From Anniella stebbinsi (Eukaryota > Chordata > Lepidosauria > Squamata > Anniellidae), in the NCBI GenBank assembly GCA_029215795.1, contig JARDYH010000003.1:14397001-14461000 (forward strand): 64,000 bases of DNA, in the 5' to 3' direction. A program made the translations under genes and the position numbers. Below, piece after piece: positions 45,784 through 57,356 of this stretch. Below the pieces are notes generated by a model that saw only the letters and a list, made by a program, of their open reading frames with translations, made no database searches and was not told the origin of the DNA. The stretch's first letter is position 1, and the number at the start of each line of letters is the position of its first letter.

Positions 45784-46125
45784 GGCACCCCAGGTCATCT
45801 GTGCATTTTGCTCAGTCTGCTGTTCAGGTGCTGTTGATGGGCAATTTTTACCCCCAGCCCTTCCTTGAGGTGGTTTTTTTTTGGTAAAAGTTACTCATTA
45901 CCAGCAGGCATCATGGCTAATAATTTTACTAGGATTCTTTTCTGAAAAAATAGTGTCCGGTTGAATCCCTCAAGATGGTACTAAGCACTCCATTTAAAGG
46001 CCCATGTATGTGAAAGGAACTCTGCAGATGAAAGTGCAGGGGGCGGGGTGGAGTATTGTACACCGGAATGTGACCCCAATAGAGTTATGATCAACCATTG
46101 CTGCTCAGTGTAAGATGACAGGCTA

Positions 46126-46540
46126 AGGGCACAAATCCTATCCCGATGCCCATAAGCCTCCAAACTCTTATGGTCATCCAAGGCAGAGCGGAAGGAAGGC
46201 AGAGGTGATTGGAGCCTCCGCCACTCCTCCTACTCTGTACTTTCGCTAGATGGCAATTTTTGCCCATCTAGCTGGGGTTCTTCGGAGGGGAAAGGAAGGG
46301 ACCAGGAGAGGCCTGGGGATAGCTTGTATCCCAACGCCTCTCCAGTGCCCTCCCCTCCCCACTCACTGGAATGTCCCCTTTACCACTCTCCAAGCTTGGG
46401 TTTCCTTGGAGAGGCAGCCAGCATGATTCTTTTCACAGATTGCTGTCTCTGACCAAAGATCCAAGAATCTGAAATATCCTATAGCTCCCCCACTCCCTCC
46501 TGTTACTGACTAGGGGACATAGGATCACTCTGTAAATGGG
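46126..46540 (+). repeat. Family G repeat
   Basis: Starts near GGGCACAAATCCTATCC and ends near GACATAGGATCACTC, weak inverted ends. Shares 'ccataagcctcc'-like, 'ttggagaggcagccagcatg'-like and 'atagctcccccac'-like blocks with 48612-49022. Confidence 0.55.
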
Positions 46541-47179
46541 GGGGGAGGGAATTAGTGCATAATATTCCAAAGACAGACCACGAATTGGCCTCTATGAAAT
46601 ATTTTATCCATAACTGAAATCTAAAAGCCAACATGTTTTCCATGTCTTACTGACAGATTTTGTGTGGTGTGTTCTGCATCTTTTCATTGAGGCTCCCAAA
46701 GATTATTTCAATACGTTATGGATTTTGTCCAATGATTTTGAGCCACCTTGTACTCTAATTGGGCAAAAGGTGTCAAACTTACAGCTCCAAACAAGTATTG
46801 CATATTTTTGGCTATAAATCACACACACACACACACACATGGTGTTTTTTCGGTGAGAGCTTCTCATTACAGATGGCCATCGTGAATTTTATTCACTCCT
46901 AATGGTAATGATCGCCCTTTCTTCAGGCCCCTGGCTCATTAACTAAATCCAGGTTCCAGATTCTAAGTCCAGCATGCTCAATGCCAGCCCCCACTGGTGT
47001 CTTGGGGCAGAGGCTTTAAGCTATATGGGGAGCTGCAATTTGGAGGCATCAGAGTGGAAGGCGCATGCACACAAACAGAATGATGCCACTTAATAATACA
47101 TCATCCAGAAGGTCATGAAGTATCGCTGCTTCCCAGACCCAGCATAAAGTATATCACCACCTGAAGTGAGAACATGCTC
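46541..47179. other. Gene-free stretch with (CA)n at 46819-46840
   Basis: No gene. About eleven CA units form the only clear repeat. Confidence 0.4.
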
Positions 47180-47512
47180 CACCACCACTACCACCTTGTG
47201 CCCCTCCCCAGTGTAGGGTTGTGAGAGCTTTGCTGGGTCTCATGAGAACTCAGCCAGCAGGGTCTCACGAGAACTTGTTCACCCGGCCAGAGCCTAGCAG
47301 CTGTAAAAGTAAAGGGAAGGGAAGGCATGACGTGAGGGAAACAGGGCGGGGGAGTGAAGGAGCCCTGTCAGCTGCTTTCTTGTTGTGGCAAATGCCACGT
47401 CTGGAGGTAATGGAAGCCATCATGGCAGGAGTGCAGGGGGAGTGGTGCAATTTGCCACTCCTCCTGCTCTACTGCCTGAACCAGCCATCTCTGTTGACCT
47501 CACGTTAGGGCC
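47180..47512 (+). repeat. Family H repeat
   Basis: Best-preserved copy, ending 'cgttagggccggccctac'. Related to 5305-5640. Confidence 0.55.
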
Positions 47513-48105
47513 GGCCCTACTCTTCCCCAAATGGACTGAGATTGCTAGGTGAGAGCCAACAGGAACGCAAAGTGTATGGAGGCCAGCTATCCGACCCCAT
47601 TTGCAGGAAGGGCCATTTAGTTCAGCTTAGAAGTGTTTCAAGCTAAAGTAAGTGGCTAAACATGAGAAGAGAGTCCCTTCGTCAACGAAGGGCCGCCTAG
47701 TTCCATCTCTCCCTGATGCCAGCAAACAAGATTTGCCACTAAATATAGCCCAAGAAGTCCTCCGAAGCCAGTGAATGAAGTGTAATTGGGCTCTTGCAGC
47801 TGGAAGTGCATTTTGCTGCTAGCCGTAACCATTTCTGATGTGTTTTTGACTTTATGGTAATAATTCTATTCAGACTGTAAAGGGGTCTAACGAGCCTTTG
47901 AACTGATGCCGATTTCGGGGAGATCTACAGCTTTTTAAGCTAGTCCAGAAGCAATTTTTGGTCAGAATTCCCTCTTTTCTTACCCACTCCAACAATTCCG
48001 AGTGACTTTGTGTGACTGATCTAAATCCCGGTAGTCAGACTTTGTTATTTTAATAAAGCTTATGAGTTACATTTATATAAGAGCTAAGATGCTATTATTC
48101 TCTCC
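47513..48105. other. Unique-looking sequence
   Basis: No shared repeat; 47850-48060 is of balanced composition and could be a conserved element. No direct proof. Confidence 0.3.
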
Positions 48106-48107
48106 TG

Positions 48108-48335
48108 TGGATAAATTTCATTTATTTCTCTGTTACTTTTATATACTGCCTTTCCTTGAAGGATCCTCTTCCTCTCCATTGTATCCTCCTAACAACGCTG
48201 TGAGGTATGTTAGGCTGAGACTGGTCCAAAATCACCCAGTGAGCTTCATGCCCAAGTGGGGACTAGAACCCAGATCTCCTGAGTCCCAGTCCAACACTAT
48301 AATCACTACATCACACTGGCTTTCACACTTGTTTT
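48108..48335 (-). repeat. L2/MIR-like repeat
   Basis: 'tcctcctaacaacgctgtgagg', 'aaaatcacccagtgagcttc' and 'gggactagaacccagatctcc' is the order seen in L2 3' ends and CORE/MIR-type SINEs of amniotes. Confidence 0.6.
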
Positions 48336-48611
48336 TGGTATTCCATCTATTTCCCATGTTCAGGCTGTAAGTGCCATAGGTTTGATTTTTGTAGCCAAAA
48401 TGGTACCATCCATGCACACGGCAGAGGTATCAGTAGATGTGAGGGAGCCCCAAGGTGTGCAGAAGTACAAAAAAAAAGTCTATAGGAGGGGGAAACACCT
48501 ATGAGGATTGAGGACAGGCCCTCTCAGAAGTCAGACTCTGGCCACATCTCTGAACACAAGAGATGCCTTAAATAAAAGAAATATTTTTAAATACAAAACA
48601 ATAATGAAAAT

Positions 48612-49022
48612 CAATTTGGGGTGCAATGCTATCGGATCTGCCCTTACTCGTAACCCTCTGAATATGGAGGCTTACAAATATCCAGAACAGGAGGCATGAT
48701 GGAGGCAATCCTTGCCTCCACCACACCTCCAGCTTTGCAATTTAGTTAGACAGGCATTCCCCCACCCTAGCTGAGGAGTGACGTAAGCCGTCTTCTTCCA
48801 CACCCATGGGAATGGCCTCTTTCCCTTCCATCCAAGGTTACCTTTGTGACTTCGGAGAGGCAACTGATATGGTTCTCTTCATGGCAGCTGCAAGGGGGGG
48901 GGCAAGGAGCTTGGACTCCTGGATCCAAAGTTAGAGCACTGTCTCCAACCTCGATCAAAAAATCCAAACTATCCTATGGCTCCCCAGACTTTGTCTAGGG
49001 CCATAGGATTGCTCGCCCCATC
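48612..49022 (+). repeat. Family G repeat
   Basis: Second copy of 46126-46540 in the same orientation, ending 'gccataggattgctcgcccc'. Confidence 0.55.
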
Positions 49023-49049
49023 TTGCATGGAGTGACCCTGAATTCATCA

Positions 49050-49115
49050 AGGACACAATCCTGTGTGTGTTTAGGCGGGGGGAAAGAGTCCAATAATTCC
49101 AGCATTCCCAGCCAA
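49050..49115. repeat. Half copy of the foldback repeat at 11781
   Basis: 'ggacacaatcctgtgtgtg' and 'tttaggcggggggaaagagtcc' match the left arm. Confidence 0.5.
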
Positions 49116-49164
49116 AGGATCATACCCTTAATCTATTTTGCAAAAGGATTAGGGAGCCATGTAG

Positions 49165-49330
49165 GTAGCATGTGGGTCAAGCACATGTTTTACATGCAGA
49201 ATGTCCCGGGTTCTTTTACCAGCATTTCCAGTGAAAAGGTTCGGGTGGTTGAAACCTCTTCGTAAGATGTGGAAAAACCTCTGCCAGTCAGAGCAGACAA
49301 TACTGGGCTAAGTGGATAAGTAGCCTGACT
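49165..49330 (+). repeat. tRNA-derived SINE, degraded
   Basis: A-box region lost; B-box region 'gtcccgggttcttttacc' and body 'ctgccagtcagagcagacaa' match 12006 in reverse. Confidence 0.65.
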
Positions 49331-49955
49331 TGGGCCAGATCTACACCAAGCAAGATATGACACTTTGAAAGTGGTTTGAAAACTGTATATGGAGTGTGGC
49401 CTGGACCCCCAAAAGTAGGCTGACCATATGAAAAGGAGGACGGGGCTCATGTAACTTGAGCAGTTGTAGAGAAAAGGGACTTTCAGCCAGTGTCATTTGT
49501 ATGCAATTAGTCCCTGGTGAAATTCCCTCTTCATCACAACAGTTAAAGGTGCAGGCACTATACTAGAGTGACCATATACAAAAGAAGGCAGGGCCTCTGC
49601 AACTTTAACTGTTGTGATGAAGAGGGAATATCACCAGGAACTAATTGCATACAAATGACACCGGCTGAAATTCCCTTTTCTCTACAACTGTTAAAGTTAC
49701 ATGAGCCCTGCCCTCCTTTTCATATGGTCAGCCTAATGTTGGTGGGACGGAGAGAAGGTATGAAAGGGGTATATAAAAGGCAGGAGCCACACTTCTGCTT
49801 TATAGCAGTATTGAAGTGCACTGACAACTGTTGGGGCCCATTGACACATACCATATGCTGCTATATCCTACTTGGTGTGGCTCCTGCCTTTTATAGATCA
49901 CTTTCATACTGCTTTCATAGTGCAATATCCTGCTTGGTGTAGATGAGGCCCAAGA
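49331..49955 (+). repeat. Family K repeat split by family A
   Basis: Left piece 49331-49415 has 'ccagatctacaccaagc'. Right piece 49736-49955 holds 'aaaaggcaggagccacac' and 'atcctgcttggtgtag'. The two pieces are internally palindromic. Confidence 0.62.
49416..49735 (+). mobile_element. Family A foldback hAT MITE, full length, nested
   Basis: Starts TAGGCTGACCATATGAAAAG and ends CATATGGTCAGCCTA, type I ends. Flanks CCCAAAAG and ATGTTGGT do not match, so either the duplication was lost or the flanks were rearranged. Confidence 0.93.
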
Positions 49956-50900
49956 GCCAGGATCAAAGACTAAACCAAGAATCAAGAGCAAACGGCAACT
50001 AAGGATGAAGGACCACCCCATAACTCAGGAAGTCCTTCTTGCTTAAGCAAGGCAGAGCTGGAACAGGAAGACATTTATAGTTCTTCCTGTCCAGGAGAAT
50101 CCAACGGACAGCCTGAGTGGACAAAGTCAGTCCAGGGCTGGAGGAAGCTGCCAACTGTACTTCAATGGTTCATTGTGTGGGGGAGCAGCACACAGATCCA
50201 GCAGCTCCTGATATAGGCAGACACGCTAGACCCAGAAGATACCATAGGAAGTAGAATCGAGGACAGAAAAGAAATGGCGCAGATGATCAAACACAACGCT
50301 GAACCTTAGAGCTCCCTCCCTCCCTATCCCTGAAAGAAATTATAGATGAGGTGCCTCCAGGGCAATGGCTGAGAGCCCATTTGGAAGTATCCTGTTAATG
50401 TATATAATTTCTAGGGCTGGAAGCAGTTACTGATTTTGATGAATAAGCCAAACTTCTTAATCAGCTTGAATACAAGCCTTGCCTCTAACTCCTAATGAAT
50501 GAAAGCACCAGGATTTCTTCAATGAAAAATGCATGGGAGTGTGCCATTCATAAAAACATTCAATTACACATATGAAGCATATCCTGCCATGGCCCACATA
50601 TACGTAGCTGTAGGAAATAGAATGACCCTGGTTTGGGGAGGTTTATTAACAGCCCAAACCAGTCGGCCCATCGAGCAAAGCTTCTTCAGGAGGAAACCAA
50701 TGAGCAGAAAGTAATTTCTGAGCATGAATCTGGTCAAGGAAACATTCTTTGCCCTTTGGGCAAAATAACTCTTTTTCTTCTTAAAAGGGGGGACAAAGAA
50801 AAGTTTTCCCGCTTACTAAGTGGCCTTAGAGTGGTTTCTAACATATGCGGGAGCCAAGTCGTTTATTTATTTATTTGGAATACACATGATCAAAGCCTTA
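49956..50900. other. Gene-free stretch
   Basis: 50440-50860 is unique-looking and possibly conserved; no open frame is convincing. Confidence 0.3.
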
Positions 50901-50904
50901 TATT

Positions 50905-51040
50905 GTGTTAGAACACTGGTCCATTTAACCCAGTATTGTCAACACTGACTGGCAGCAGGCTCTCCAGGGTTTCAGGCAGGGGATTGGACCTGTGACATTT
51001 CACATGCAAAGCAGGTGTTCTACCACCTCCTCAGTTCTTT
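50905..51040 (-). repeat. tRNA-derived SINE
   Basis: 'ccagtattgtcaacactgac', 'ctccagggtttcaggcagg' and 'gcaaagcaggtgttctacca' are the reversed SINE body and A/B box regions. Confidence 0.78.
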
Positions 51041-51059
51041 ACTGGCTTCTCTTCACTGA

Positions 51060-51340
51060 CAGCTCTCAGAGTAGCTTTCAAAGCAAGACAGTAAAACAAT
51101 AAAGCCCCATTTTAGAAATAAGAAACTCTACAATTAAACCACAATAAAACAGAACACAGCAGATCAATAAAATAGAATATCACAGTAAGCACACCAAACA
51201 GCTAAAAATCCATGTGAGGAAATCCATGTGGGCCCAAAAAGAATGCAAAGATGGTGCCAGGCAAACCTTCTTGGAGAGAGAACTCCGGAGACAGCCTGCA
51301 AGAACTGAAAAGGCCTTGGTCATTTCTACACTGGCCTTTT
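51060..51340 (-). repeat. L2-like LINE fragment
   Basis: Reverse 3' UTR and ORF2 tail sequence ('gtgccaggcaaaccttcttgg', 'gaactgaaaaggccttgg'), diverged. Confidence 0.55.
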
Positions 51341-51405
51341 TCCCCAGGGTCATAACCGGGTGCTCCCTGTGCATCCAAATAATGCACAGGGACTCCCAAG
51401 GGCAG

Positions 51406-51730
51406 GGGGGTGACCCTATGGAAAGGAGGACATGGCTCCTGTATCTTTAACAGTTGTACAGAAAAGGGAATTTCACCAGGTGTCATTTGTAGGCATGCAG
51501 CACCTGGTGAAATGCCCTCTTCATCACAACAGTTAAAGCTGTAGGAGCCCTGCCCTCTTTGAGTGGCCAAATACAAAAGAGAGCAGGGCTCCTGCAGCTT
51601 TAACTGTTGTGATGAAGAGGGCATTTCATCAGGTGCTGCATACCTACAAATGACACCTGGTGAAATTCCCTTCTCTATACAACTGTTAAAGATACAGGAG
51701 CCCTGTCCTCCTTTTCATATGGCCACCCTA
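51406..51730. mobile_element. Family A hAT MITE, variant 2 composite
   Basis: Left tip GGGTGACCCTATGGAAAGG, right tip CATATGGCCACCCTA. Same variant as 16742. A different central junction ('ctctttgagtggccaaatac') separates the monomers. No duplication. Confidence 0.87.
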
Positions 51731-52059
51731 TATGTTGAACCTTTGCATTCTGCTGTTATCCTTTGTGGTCTCTGTGTATCACTCATATCTGTTCTGCACC
51801 TCCACAGAGCTCAGTCGAGAACCTTCTAGAGCTGAAAACATTTTGGGCAGGAAGCTGGCCCTTTTGCTTCCTGCACATACCTCTCTCTACAGTTTCTCTT
51901 TGCGCACCACAGCAGCATTGGGAACCTTCTACGTCATCTCCTCTGCATAGATGACCACTTGAAGAACTATTTAAAGGTAAGCATCCTGCCCTTTTCCTCA
52001 TTGTCCTCCTGTGTTTTTAAACCTGATTTGTGACTTTTGTCTTCTTTTTTTGCATTAAC
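51731..52059. other. Gene-free stretch
   Basis: Several overlapping frames of 60-72 codons on both strands, none recognisable. Confidence 0.3.
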
Positions 52060-52128
52060 ATGGAATTAACAAGTTACCCAGAGAGCTTAGGCTATGGGGC
52101 GGTATACAAATGTAATAAATAAATAAAT
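52060..52128 (+). repeat. L2-like LINE 3' tail
   Basis: 'ggctatggggcggtatacaaatg' followed by AATAAATAAATAA. Confidence 0.65.
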
Positions 52129-52129
52129 T

Positions 52130-53130
52130 ATAGCACCACATTGTCCGGTATGGACAGGCAAAGCACTATTGAGGATGAGGGTACTGTGCCTTTAATTAAT
52201 AGTTTCCTCCATGCAGATTAATGACAAATTTCCCCTTAATCAGTGAGCTTCTGTTACCCATGCAAAAGAGGGGAACTTCTATTATTAGTTTCCTTTCAAT
52301 ATAAGTTTTTTCATTTGTTGAGAAATAGTGTTATATTGCTATGAAAGAAAGGAAAAGAAAAAAAAATTATAAAAGGAAGCGAGTAATTAACACAGAGAGA
52401 GATGCCAGAAGCTCACTAATTAGGGGGCAATTAAGGAGCCATTCATCACTAATCCACCAACCACACTGAACAGGAAGCAATGAAAGGTGCAGAAGAAGCA
52501 AGGAGGGAATTACTAATTAATATCACAGAAGACATTAGTTAGTAACTAATGCTGACCAGAACTTATTTGTGAGCAGGCCTCATAGAAGGATTTGGGCTAT
52601 GAAGAAGGACATTGCTGGAAAATATAATGTTATATAATGTGCTGTGTGGAACCACTATTTTAATCCCACTCCCAGACAATTTTGGAAAACTAATGCCTCA
52701 AGAGTGCTAAAGGATCCTAGTCAAGAGGAGACCTTAGCCTAAAACAAGCGCGACATTTTGTATCTCAAATTATCACCTTGTTATTCAGCATTCTAAGGTC
52801 ATCTAGGATATTATAAGTCTTCCTTTATATTTTATTAAACTACCTCTCTTCACCTCCAAAACAATGTTATCTCTATCTCCTAAAACCACTTTGTCGCTAG
52901 TTCTAAGTCCCTTTACTGTAGATTAGTTCTGTTATTCATCATTAAAGTGCCTGAGTACAGTAGCTGTAATAGAAATCGGGGGGATTGAGAATTTTGTTGC
53001 CAACTATAGAAAAGGGCAAGGTACTGAATAGCTAAACCTATGCATAGTAAGGTCAGTCGTTCATGCAAAAATGAACAAGGGAGATTACTCGCTTTCAGTC
53101 ATCATTAAACATTTACCCTCAGCCGTTACC
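52130..53130. other. AT-rich unique block with TAATTA motifs
   Basis: Four TAATTA cores fall within 52190-52520 (TTTAATTAATAG, GAGTAATTAAC, ACTAATTAGG, ACTAATTAAT), plus CAATTAAGG. No repeat matches elsewhere in the window. Compatible with a homeodomain-bound enhancer, but AT-richness alone could yield this. Confidence 0.35.
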
Positions 53131-53261
53131 TAGATGAGGACACTGGCAATTTATCAACAGAGTGGTACAGAGCAGCCAGGTATACAAGCGAAGTTTTTAA
53201 ATATATATTCCAGATTATAGTCTCAAACCAAAAATAGCTTGCACTATCCACACTGTATAAC

Positions 53262-53385
53262 AGCTTTTCCCCAACCTGGGGCCCTCCAAATGTGCTCACT
53301 ATAACTCCCATCGTCCTCTCCCACCATGGCCATTTTTGGGAGTTGTAGTCCAACCTATCTGGAGATACACCAGGTTGGGGTATCC
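53262..53385. repeat. Family F short palindromic repeat, complete
   Basis: CCCCAACCTGGGGCCCTCC at the left and ACACCAGGTTGGGG at the right, with ATAACTCCCATC facing GGGAGTTGTAGTCC. Confidence 0.75.
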
Positions 53386-53489
53386 TTTACCTTTATAAAG
53401 ATGAAGGTAAGTTCTGAAGTGATGGGAAAGTTTTTAAATCAACCATTTTTAAAGGATGTTCCAAGGAACTCCAACGATCCTCTGAAAGA

Positions 53490-53835
53490 ACGTAAGGAGA
53501 GCCCTGCTAGATCAGACCAAGGGTCCATCTAGTCCAGAATTCCGTTCACACAATGGCCAAGTAGCTGCCCATGGGAAATCCACAAGCAGGACATGGGTGC
53601 AACAGCACCCTCCCACCCAAGTTAACCAGCAACTGGTACATATAGGCTTACTGCCCCTGATACTGGCAGTTGCACATAGCCATCAGGACTAGTAGACATT
53701 GATAGCCTTCTCCTCCAGGAATTTATCCAACCCCCTTTTAAAGCCATCTGAATTGGTGGCCATCACAACATCTTGTAGAAGTCAATTCCATAGTTCAACT
53801 ATGTTCTGTGTGAAGAAGTACTTTTTTCTGAAAGC
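53490..53835 (-). repeat. CR1-type LINE 3' end
   Basis: Starts 'agaaccctgctagatcagacc'-like and runs to 'ctgtgtgaagaagtac'. Same order as 29790. Confidence 0.78.
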
Positions 53836-54600
53836 TTATCAGGAGTGGCTCTGATAGAGCAGCTTCTCCAAAAACAGTTGCTTGTTTGACATGACTAATT
53901 TTCTGCTGCAATGCATGGCCATTGCGTAGTGCTGAGCATGTTCTAGTTAGCGCACCCTCTCCGTTCATGCAGAGGGATATCAAGGCTCTATCTATACAGC
54001 CCCTTCTCCCACCCCCCACCCCCCGGTGAACCAAACGTGCACCCTGAAATATGTCCCCAGAATCCCCTGCCATTCACAGGGGTTCCATGGCAGACATGTT
54101 CATGTGGAAAAGGTTCCCATGACGGATATCAGTCAGAGCAATCCACAACATATTCAAATGACTTTGAATTTCTACGAATCTGACCTGTGGATTCTACAGT
54201 GGACTGGCGCTTTCCAAGTCACATGTATTGCAGGCCAGTTTCTTACTTCCTGGAATTGTACACAAATATAGTCGTCTGAAAATCAAAGGGGTTTTGTGAA
54301 ATAGGCTAGTAGATATACCATTAAAAAAAAATCACACACAACTTTTTATAATTCTCTAATACCTCTGCAGCCTCTGCTGTTTAGCGATATTTTTACGCAT
54401 GTGCTTTGCTCATTGAGAAATGCACAAAGTGTTACATGCCACTGATGGTTCTGAAAATTGTGGTGGACTTTTTGGCAGACTTTTTCTGAAGGGTGGGGAG
54501 AATCCAAATCCATCAATAAGCAGGTAACAGAGTGAAAGATGGCTCACATGCCACAAAACACAGATAGAATGGATTTAATAAAATTTATGTATCCCTAGTT
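53836..54600. other. Gene-free stretch
   Basis: No feature recognised. Confidence 0.3.
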
Positions 54601-54601
54601 C

Positions 54602-55340
54602 ATAGAATCATAGAATAGTAGAGTTGGAAGGGGCCTATAAGGCCATAGAGTCCAACCCCCTGCTTAATGCAGGAATCCACCTTAAAGCATCCCTGACAGA
54701 TGGCAGTCCAGCTGCATGTTGAAGTCCTTTAGTGTGGGAGAGCCTTCCTAGGGAATTGGTTCCATTGTCATGCTGCTATAACAGTCAGGAAGTTTTTCCT
54801 GATGTCCAACCGGAATCTGGCTTTGTGTAGGCTGACCAAATGAAAAGGAGGACAGGGCTCATGTAGCTTTAACAGTTGTAGAGAAAAGGGGATTTCAGCC
54901 AGTGTCATTTGTATGCAATTAGTTCCTGGTGAAATTCCCTCTTCATCACAACAGTTAAGGTTGCAGGGGCCCTGCCTTCTTTTGTATATGGTCACTCTAG
55001 TATAGTGCCTGCAACTTTAACTGTTGTGATGAAGAAGGAATTTCACCAGGAACCAATTGCATACAAATGACACTGGCTGAAATTCCCTTTTCTCTACACA
55101 TGAGCCCTGTCCTCCTTTTCATATGGTCAGCCTAGCTTTGTGTAACTTGAGCCCATGATTCCGTGTCCAGCATTCTGGGATGATTAAGAAGAAATCCTGG
55201 CCCTCCTCTGTGTGACAACCTTTCAAGTATTTAAAGACTGCTATCATGTCTCCCTTTAGTCTTCTCTTCTCTAGGCTAAACATGCCCAGTACTTTCAGTC
55301 TCTCCTCATAGGATTTTGTTTCCAGACCCCTGATCATCCT
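54602..55340 (-). repeat. CR1 LINE 3' end split by family A
   Basis: Pieces 54602-54827 and 55135-55340 join into one CR1 3' end. Minus-strand motifs [20 protein letters not shown] and GQDFFLIIPECWTRN are readable in the second piece. The insertion duplicated GCTTTGTG of the CR1 sequence. Confidence 0.88.
54828..55134 (-). mobile_element. Family A foldback hAT MITE, full length, nested in CR1
   Basis: Starts TAGGCTGACCAAATGAAAAG and ends CATATGGTCAGCCTA. A perfect 8-bp duplication GCTTTGTG lies at 54820-54827 and 55135-55142. A 14-bp internal loss shortens the right arm. Type I ends. Confidence 0.96.
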
Positions 55341-55371
55341 TGTTCCCAAACACCAGATATTTGAACACCAC

Positions 55372-55510
55372 TGAAAGCTTCTCTACATCAGCAATTTATT
55401 GTACACTCATGATTGGCCACTCACAGAAGTTTGCAGGTCCATTACATGACAACATCATTCTCCAGGACATCGCCCACACTTTTTCCTGGTAATCTCACTT
55501 AAACAAAAAC
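55372..55510 (+). repeat. Family E repeat, partial
   Basis: 'cactcatgattggccactc' and 'ccaggacatcgcccacac' match 5808-5920 closely. Confidence 0.6.
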
Positions 55511-55628
55511 AGTGCAATATTTAAAATAATCACAGATTAATTCCATCAATAGAGGCCCCATTTCATTTAACTTTATGGAGCATTGCCCAGAGGGGAAGTT
55601 TTCAAAATTGTGTGGTTGCAGGAGCCCT

Positions 55629-55800
55629 GAGGGTGACCAGATATAAAAGAGGGCAGGGCTCCTGCAGCTTTAACTGTTGTGATGAAAAGGGAATTTCACC
55701 AGGTGCTGCATGCATACAAATTATACCTGCTGAAATTCCCTTTTCTACACAACTATTAAAGCTACAGGAGCCCTGTCCTCCTTTCCATATGGTCACCCTA
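55629..55800. mobile_element. Family A hAT MITE, solitary monomer
   Basis: About 172 bp with tips GAGGGTGACCAGATA and CATATGGTCACCCTA. A single inverted-repeat unit rather than the usual two, showing that the monomer exists alone. Flanks show no duplication. Confidence 0.85.
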
Positions 55801-55869
55801 CTAGTAGGTAGGTCTTAATTATATATTTTGTATTTTACTACAGGAGTATCTGTCATTCCCCCCTTGTTT

Positions 55870-56005
55870 TGTTTTACATATTTATTTATTGTGTGTACTT
55901 TTTTATTATTTGGCTTTGTTTCTAAGTTGTAAGCCACTTTGTACACTTATAAATGGATGGCTGGATAGCAGGATACCAATCTTTTGAATGAAATAAATAA
56001 GGGAA
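55870..56005 (+). repeat. L2-like LINE 3' tail
   Basis: 'ttctaagttgtaagccac' to 'aaataaataaggg'. Confidence 0.45.
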
Positions 56006-56644
56006 TAAAGTGGGGACCGTGTTAACATAAAGCCTTCTTGATAAAAACGGGAAACGATGTTGGATTTTGTCTAAAACCTGAAGATGCCCTTCAGGATAAT
56101 TGTGGAGACTGCAAATTCATTTCTCTCCCCCTCTCCCCCAACACACACAGTCATCCTTACATGCTAGTGGTTTCCATGGCAATTTTCCATCTGTTTTTGA
56201 CTGTTTTTACAGGCTTTTTAAATTAAAGCTTAACTATGTCAGAGTTCCAAGATTAGCTTTGTCTTTGAATAAACCATATGCCTCCTTGACAAAGCCTGCT
56301 ATGCCAATAACATGGAGGGGGAAATGTTTAGAGTCAGTTTTCACACATCTTCTCTGATTAAAAACAAAGCAGCCGGGCGACAGAGAGGGTGGGAATGTTT
56401 GTGCAAAGATTCATTTGTCATCATCCAATAAAGCTCTCATGCCCTACACATAATTGATCATTGTATCAGTTAAACAGAGTGGGACAGGAGGGGGAGAGAA
56501 TCACAGAAGAAACTGTTCTCCGGTTGTCAGAAACTTAAAGTTCCCTGAAAATGAGATGACATCTTTTATTTAAGCAAGTAAGGAGCAAGCACGCTTTTGT
56601 GTTCCACACAATTCTTCATAGGACAGAAAATGGTAAGACCTCGG
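56006..56644. other. Unique-looking sequence
   Basis: No repeat or gene. 56220-56620 has even composition with many short AT-rich transcription-factor-like words; constraint is not shown. Confidence 0.3.
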
Positions 56645-57060
56645 GCTGTCTATGCACCCTATTTACCACCAAGGTGGCCGAGCAGTGCCGCTACATTGGT
56701 TATATGACACAGCAGCCAACTTGCAGCCACCACAGGGCTTTCCCCTAAAACTATGCCTTAAAAAAGTCTTGGACTTACTGTGAGTTTTTCCCTTCCTCTG
56801 CGATTACCACCCTATTTTCACCATCTGTCAGTGGTGACCTTGCTTTGCATTGATACCGGGGGCATTCCGGGGGTGGATGGAGGCTCGTGGTAGGTTGCCT
56901 AGAGCATAGCGGAGGGAAGGGAGCATGCACCACAAACCCAATGGCTGCCGAAAAGCCCGCACTCCCTCCTGCCATGGGGATTAACTATTCCCACCCTGCA
57001 GCTGTGATGCCGCGGGGGCTTTAAGGAATGCACGGCCAAGGTACCGCCATAGAGACACCC
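56645..57060 (+). repeat. Family M repeat
   Basis: Shares 'gggctgtctat', 'ggttatatgac.cagca' and 'gcagccaccacagggcttt' in order with 63563-63910. Class unknown. Confidence 0.55.
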
Positions 57061-57259
57061 CCTTCGTTATACTCATAGACTGCAAAATATTTTCAAAATC
57101 TTGTAAGGTTCTATAAATCTCAAAAGTGTCATCCATCATCTCGGAATCTGCATCTCCAACCAAATCGGTGTGCTACATGGTGCACGGCAATACATTCACA
57201 CTAGCCAGGGTGGGGTGGGTGGGGAAGGCCATTTCATCCAAATCCCTGTTCAATGCAGG

Positions 57260-57355
57260 AAATCCAGTGCTAGACCATGCTCCTGCTTGTTGGACCACAA
57301 CTCCCATCATACCCAGCATGCCCATTGCTGGGTAGGGATGATATGAGTTGTGGAG
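57260..57355. repeat. Family F short palindromic repeat, partial
   Basis: 'accacaactcccatcatacccagc' split arms facing 'gggtagggatgatatgagttgtgg'. Confidence 0.55.
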
Positions 57356-57356
57356 C

